DNA of 64,000 bases from Gibbula magus (taxonomy: Eukaryota; Mollusca; Gastropoda; Trochida; Trochidae), in the NCBI GenBank assembly GCA_936450465.1, contig OW388293.1:45853040-45917039 (forward strand), read 5' to 3'. The translations under genes were made by a program, and so were the position numbers. A model generated the notes under the pieces. The model was given only the letters and a program-made list of their open reading frames with translations, did no database searches and was not told the DNA's origin. Positions within the stretch are counted from its first letter, which is position 1. Each line of letters starts with the position of its first letter. Below, piece by piece: positions 60,701-64,000 of this stretch.

Positions 60701-61817
60701 TGTTATATTTCGTCTCTTGTGATACTGTTTTCTTTGCTGATACCAATGCCATTCCTTGTGTTCATAAAGAAATTATATAACACGGGGGCGAGTTTAGCAA
60801 TCCATTTTTATTGCACTAAATTAAAAGAATTAACACTGACAAAATCCGATTATAGATTAACACCGACGTCCTCAACGGGTGATTAATAAATCACTTTTCT
60901 TCTCCAGCGTTCTGTCGTGGACTGGCCCTTGTTTGGTTCCTGCATTGTGAGGCTTACATAATTCTGTTCCCTTTACATTCAAGGGTGTGTTAGTTGAGGG
61001 ACGTTTTGGCGACGCTCTTCCACTGATTGTGTTTGGTGTGGTTGCCGTGCTAGCCGGACTCTTGTCATTTTGCCTACCGGAAACTCTCAACCGACCACTT
61101 CCGGAAACTATAGAGGATGCGAAGCAGTTTGGAAAGTAAGTACTATAGACACATAGACGGCGGAACTAATCTGAAAATGAGATAGTTTGTGACCGGTTTT
61201 AAAACAAAACCAAGTATCATGTACAACGGCCTCAAATTGGCATCGAAGCAACTCATACGTTGTAGTATTTGTAATATTTCCTATATCCTTATATTTTATG
61301 ACCGCTTCGACAGTTTTCAACCTGTTTCTATATCCTGTTATCCTGTCATTAACACAATTCTAATGTATTTTTAAAATAAAAAATTGGATTCCTTAGAATT
61401 AATTTAATTTAGTTAAAAAAGGCAGAACTATCATCATGCAAGCTAGCTTTGTTGATTAAAATTGCTTTTCAAAGTGGTCAGAATAATTGGCTTTTTTTAA
61501 AAATCTGAAACATTAACAAATAATTTGTTTATTTTGTTGAATTTTTGTAGAATATTGTAAAACAAGCCTAAAAGCCCTTTTTTGGCTTTCTTATCTAATT
61601 CTAATGTGATTCCAAAACGAGTATGTGATTTTAGTTTTTTGGTTTAATTTTGAATGTAGCTTGGTTTTAGTTGTATGTATCACTCATGGATGGAAAATAT
61701 TGTGTAATTAATGTTGTTTGTTTTTGCAGGGATAAACCACCGCCAGTAAGAGACATGGAGGGTCATGTGAATGGTGTATTTCTCGTGTCCATGACCAAAA
61801 ATCAGGAAGGACTTTAA
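48784..61817 (+). CDS. SLC22-family organic ion transporter-like protein, copy B
   Basis: Ten exons: 48784-48926, 55179-55380, 56609-56712, 56955-57109, 57496-57664, 57974-58195, 58804-59030, 60328-60506, 60984-61135, 61730-61817. Total 1641 nt, 546 aa. Exon lengths equal those of copy A except the last, which lacks six codons (ENGKKM). The same family marks are present: the Cys-rich glycosylated extracellular loop, [36 protein letters not shown] and [12 protein letters not shown], with Arg at the position equivalent to 455. About 22 substitutions separate it from copy A by hand count, concentrated in exons 8-10 (for example Asp408 to Gly, Val-Met-Ala 459-461 to Ile-Ile-Ser). The exon 9 acceptor is aag instead of cag. 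No stop or frameshift, so it is probably functional. Substrate unknown. Confidence 0.93.
48959..49141. mobile_element. 183-bp insertion in intron 1 of copy B with 5-bp target duplication
   Basis: Copy A reads cactagtctctttc. Copy B has 183 bp inserted between two copies of tagtc (48954-48958 and 49142-49146). The insert starts agtgtttccgctggc and ends tctaatataaaaa. It has no inverted ends, and its short A-run may be a retroposon tail. Family not recognised. Confidence 0.7.
49683..49827 (-). repeat. Inverted copy of the dispersed cataagcc-type repeat
   Basis: On the minus strand it reads cccattgaccaaggagtctg, tcagctccctggagccagtg, gtagaagaagatgaaagt, then gatggacggacgg and gccataagccc, matching the ends of the repeats at 40000-40705 and 62390-62875. 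Confidence 0.8.
49828..49976. repeat. Tandem palindromic repeat ctcctaattaggag
   Basis: About seven units of 21-23 bp, each with the 14-bp palindrome ctcctaattaggag or a variant, separated by atatacta or atacta. It sits exactly between an inverted dispersed repeat and a LINE fragment. Confidence 0.88.
49990..51080 (+). mobile_element. LINE endonuclease-region fragment
   Basis: Frames encode [45 protein letters not shown] (usually GDFN), [23 protein letters not shown] (SDH, catalytic His), then a linker with [14 protein letters not shown] and [22 protein letters not shown]. This is the AP-endonuclease domain and linker of a CR1/L2/Jockey-type LINE. Frameshifts lie near 50205 and 50635. The RT is missing after 51080. 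It lies in intron 1 of SLC22 copy B and is absent from copy A. Confidence 0.85.
51100..52300. other. Intron 1 sequence of copy B, no element resolved
   Basis: 52086-52290 aligns with copy A 27166-27630 (landmarks acaatggtggt and aaaggccctaaaatgatacc). 51557-52080 has no counterpart in A and starts at TTAA plus aggtccagttc, which might be one end of another TTAA element whose partner end was not found. Confidence 0.5.
52339..54258. mobile_element. 1.92-kb TTAA-flanked insertion inside a minisatellite
   Basis: Immediately left is minisatellite sequence ending gtgtcacgTTAA (TTAA 52335-52338). Immediately right is TTAA (54259-54262) followed by minisatellite again (tatctgtatggg...). The 22-bp unit itself often reads cacgttaatgtctg, so the target site is evident. 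The ends are aggttacatgtc and ggccttcct, sharing only AGG/CCT as inverted repeat. No coding frame inside. It contains a gccccggcgac-agaatgaaagt segment near 52410 found inverted at 63618-63655. Confidence 0.75.
54263..55110. repeat. 22-bp minisatellite, intron 1 of copy B
   Basis: Same unit as at 28078-29745 (tgtctgtattgtgtcacgtcaa), more homogeneous here, with a 25-bp variant (tgtatttTGtgtcacg) and a gcatcacg variant recurring in a higher-order pattern. The long frames in all three phases are by-products. Confidence 0.92.
55968..56569. repeat. Nested inverted repeat before exon 3, copy B
   Basis: The outer arms (gcgtgtatcgcttagaaacag at about 55969, complement at about 56549-56569) and the right inner arm are intact. 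The left inner arm has lost the attcgaaccgcagag part. It matches copy A 30901-31519. Confidence 0.8.
58196..58470 (+). repeat. Tandem array of exon 6 donor look-alikes, intron 6 of copy B
   Basis: Same array as in copy A, including ctggtgagtg, ttggtgagtt, ctggtgggta and tatggtgagtt next to catcatc, with one extra unit near 58262-58293. Present in both copies, so older than the duplication. Confidence 0.8.
59041..59790. repeat. Degenerate ~400-bp tandem duplication in intron 7 of copy B
   Basis: Landmarks repeat in order: agtataacgtaataatactg, cttctgaatgctacaatgac and aatgctgagtcctgaggaatg in the first unit; agtataatgtaataatact, taaactttacaatgacgac and aatgctgagtctaaagatgg in the second. Copy A keeps one clear unit (33963-34360). 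Confidence 0.65.
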
Positions 61818-62343
61818 AGAAATACCAAAATGTATATAACATTATCCCTGTCATGTAGAGGTTCTTTTATAAACAGTGTAACTCTAAGCTTGATTTAGTA
61901 TTGAACTTATGTTACAGAAAAATCAAATAATTCGACATTGTAAGATCATTGCTAGTATCAGGGGTTAATACGCGTGTGCATTTGCCTACAGGCCGTTTCA
62001 CATATGTTGTGAACAGAAATGAGTTATACAAAGTTATCTATAAATAATGTTCCTTTTTTATGATTGATATAGATGAACATTAACATTAGCTTTAGCGTTG
62101 ATACTTACTTCAATACGTTGCAATAACCGGAAATATAAGTAAATAATGAAAAAGTTTAAAGTTCAATTTTATTTGTAGTATAATGCATTTTAAGAACAAA
62201 TGAACGATACAATTTGTTATCACCGATGTGTCTGATACTGGGAAAGCTGAGCTTAATCTCAAATACGTTTTGAAAATTAACTTTAACTTCACATTATTTG
62301 TGTCATTTTATGTATTTTCCTTTTCTACGAAATGAGAAATTAA

Positions 62344-62349
62344 AATAAA
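62344..62349 (+). terminator. Possible polyadenylation signal of SLC22 copy B
   Basis: AATAAA about 530 bases after the stop. The signal used by copy A is mutated to AATAAT in copy B at 62043-62048, so this site is the nearest canonical one noticed. Copy A has aaaacaaac at the matching place. Confidence 0.35.
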
Positions 62350-62389
62350 CAAACCGAATATCATTTAATTTTTTTTATTTTTTATTTTT

Positions 62390-62875
62390 TTTGAAAATGG
62401 GTCACAGGATCACCAAATCTACAATTTAGAATCCCCAATTGGCCAAGAAGTCTGTAAACATCATTTCTAGAGTTGTTAGTACTGTAAATGAAGATGGAAA
62501 TATATTCCTTAGGTCGTCACCACTGTGACCCCTATTTGGGGTCACGGGGTCACTAACTCTAAAATTTCAGATCCCCATTTGCTATGGTTCATGTACACAA
62601 CATTCGATCTTGCTAGGCCTTTTAGTACTGTAGAATAAGATGAAAATATGTTTTTTAAGGTCGTGACCCCTGTGACCCCTAATCGGAATCACAGGGTCAC
62701 CAAATCTACAATTTAGAATCTACATCGACCAAGGAGTCTGTACACAAAATTACAGCTCCCTGCAGCCAGTGGTTCTGATGAAGAATTCGAAAACGGAAAA
62801 TGTTTACGGATGGACGGACGCCGGATTACATTCCATAAGCGCATCGGGCCTTTCAGGCATGATAAGCTTAAAATA
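62390..62875 (+). repeat. Dispersed repeat with tandem modules, copy B flank
   Basis: Three modules of about 140 bp beginning ggtcaccaaatctacaattt or similar and containing gtactgtag-agatgaaaata and aggtcgtgacc. It ends tccataagcgcatcgggcctttcagg. Counterpart of 40000-40705, without the palindromic patch. Confidence 0.75.
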
Positions 62876-63149
62876 GTCCACAACGTCACACTGACTTCAG
62901 ATAATGCAAAGGTTTATTTCATAAAGAATTATGAATGGGTTAGTGGACACTGACTATGTTCATTTTTGTGATTTTTCAATTTTTTTATTCGTTATCTTAT
63001 TGGATCTATTAGAAATGTACTGTATATCACTTTAAGAACGGACGTTGAACATGGGCGAAAGTGTAATGTAATTAAGAATAGATTCCACAATGTGTTTGTT
63101 CGCTGGAGTATAAACTGGTATAAATGTCGGAGCTTGTCTATGGCTTGAT

Positions 63150-64000
63150 AAAAAACAAGAGTCATTAGAAATTGACATATCCCGCATGTCACATCTTTGA
63201 CAGATACTTGTAATTGTAACCATACTTGTTAGTGGGTATTACACATGCTTTTCAGGTTTGATAAATGTCAGTATGTGAGGACAGAAAAGGGTAGAGTGAT
63301 GGGACAGACTGGGCTGGCTAGACAGCTACTCCGCCGCCTCTCGTTAATTAATTAATTATGATTATCACTGCCGCTAAATGCATTTATGAGGTGTATTACA
63401 TCGCCAAAAAAACATGTTTATGTAATAATTATGTAATTGTCATCTGCGGAATTACCTAGATGGATATCTAAACATTCGATATATGGGAAATTTAATTTGG
63501 TTTATTGAAGATTTCTTTGTGAAATTAACAACCAAAATGTTGCGAAATTACGTTGAATTATGACTATCGCCGAAAATCAGATTCCTCCTGATACGTCACA
63601 GAAGTCATCCCTTCAGGGGCCACACCCACGCAGACTTTCATTCTGGTCGCCGGGGCTAAATAAGGCGGGTTTTTTTAAAAGCCGTATATAAGTAATTTAT
63701 GGACCGATTTCAGAAATTTAAAATCGAGCAATTGTCAAATTGATATCCGATTTTAATGAATCCGATTTTGACCATATGTCATTTCATCTATCCTTTAAAT
63801 GGAATTTCAGAATCAAAATTTACTAAAAACACACAATAGAAGGGAGATTTCAAAAATATATAAAATTTTTATTTTGTTTGACTCAATAAATTTATTTTTA
63901 AAAACATGTGTATTTCGTTTATTCATATTAGTCTGGAATCGAACATGCAACCCTTCGTTTATTATCGCAGTGCTCTTATCTATTACGATACGAAGGACTG
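63150..64000. other. No gene seen; right edge
   Basis: Contains at 63610-63670 a segment (actttcattctggtcgccgg) that is an inverted relative of 52400-52450, and at 63936-63998 a minus-strand tRNA-like stretch (tgttcgattccag B-box-like). No coding evidence. Confidence 0.5.

Larger units (their letters stand above)
47650..63150 (+). repeat. Segmental duplication, copy B
   Basis: Pairs with 23020-41850 in the same orientation. The breakpoint on the left is near 47650 (after cccgctttagatcccgcaatgta) and homology on the right persists to about 63140. Copy B lacks the 3'-flank MITEs and the intron 8 LINE pile-up, but has its own insertions in intron 1. Confidence 0.9.

Overview
This is nuclear DNA from an animal: intron-rich genes with GT-AG splice sites, AT-rich non-coding DNA, tRNA-derived SINEs, several LINE types, a Penelope-like fragment, an LTR element, piggyBac-type TTAA elements and large minisatellites. 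The protein-coding content and the SINE tail (ending in gcggcgttaaac followed by a ctcac-rich tract) point to a mollusc, perhaps a marine gastropod. The host assignment is inference, because no species-diagnostic gene is present.

Three gene loci can be supported. (1) On the minus strand, 293-3074 is the 5' part of an ankyrin-repeat protein gene: four exons whose phases join without error, continuing off the left edge. (2) and (3) are two complete ten-exon SLC22-type (organic ion transporter-like, MFS) genes on the plus strand, at 24969-39167 (552 aa) and 48784-61817 (546 aa). They arose by a tandem segmental duplication of about 15-19 kb (copy A about 23.0-41.9 kb, copy B about 47.65-63.15 kb). 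By hand comparison the proteins differ by about 22 substitutions plus one 6-residue indel. All exons and splice phases are conserved in both, so both look functional. A lone candidate exon (18108-18263) of unknown type lies upstream.

Layout: 0-3.1 kb ankyrin gene; 3.1-6.8 kb no gene seen; 6.83-9.55 kb an intact non-autonomous LTR retrotransposon (identical-length 437-bp LTRs, 4-bp target duplication, tRNA-His-like primer site); 10-10.4 kb palindromes and an 18-bp minisatellite; 11.2-14.06 kb a foldback-like structure whose arms are inverted arrays of a ~235-bp unit; 14.07-15.54 kb a putative TIR element; 15.5-23 kb mostly gene-poor with hairpin elements, a LINE tail and a Tc1/mariner relic; 23-42 kb SLC22 copy A; 42-47.6 kb a (CT)n tract, a TIR element with subterminal palindromes and a LINE relic; 47.6-63.2 kb SLC22 copy B; 63.2-64 kb no gene seen.

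The duplication is the key to reading the rest. Each copy acts as an empty-site control for the other, so many post-duplication insertions can be delimited to the base. These include three TTAA-flanked elements in the 3' flank of copy A, a SINE with an 11-bp target duplication in intron 1 of A, a Penelope/LINE pile-up in intron 8 of A ending about 30 bp from the exon 9 acceptor, and a 1.92-kb TTAA-flanked insertion inside a minisatellite in intron 1 of B. Elements found in both copies (a nested inverted repeat before exon 3, an array of decoy 5' splice sites after exon 6, a tRNA-like sequence in intron 7) predate the duplication.
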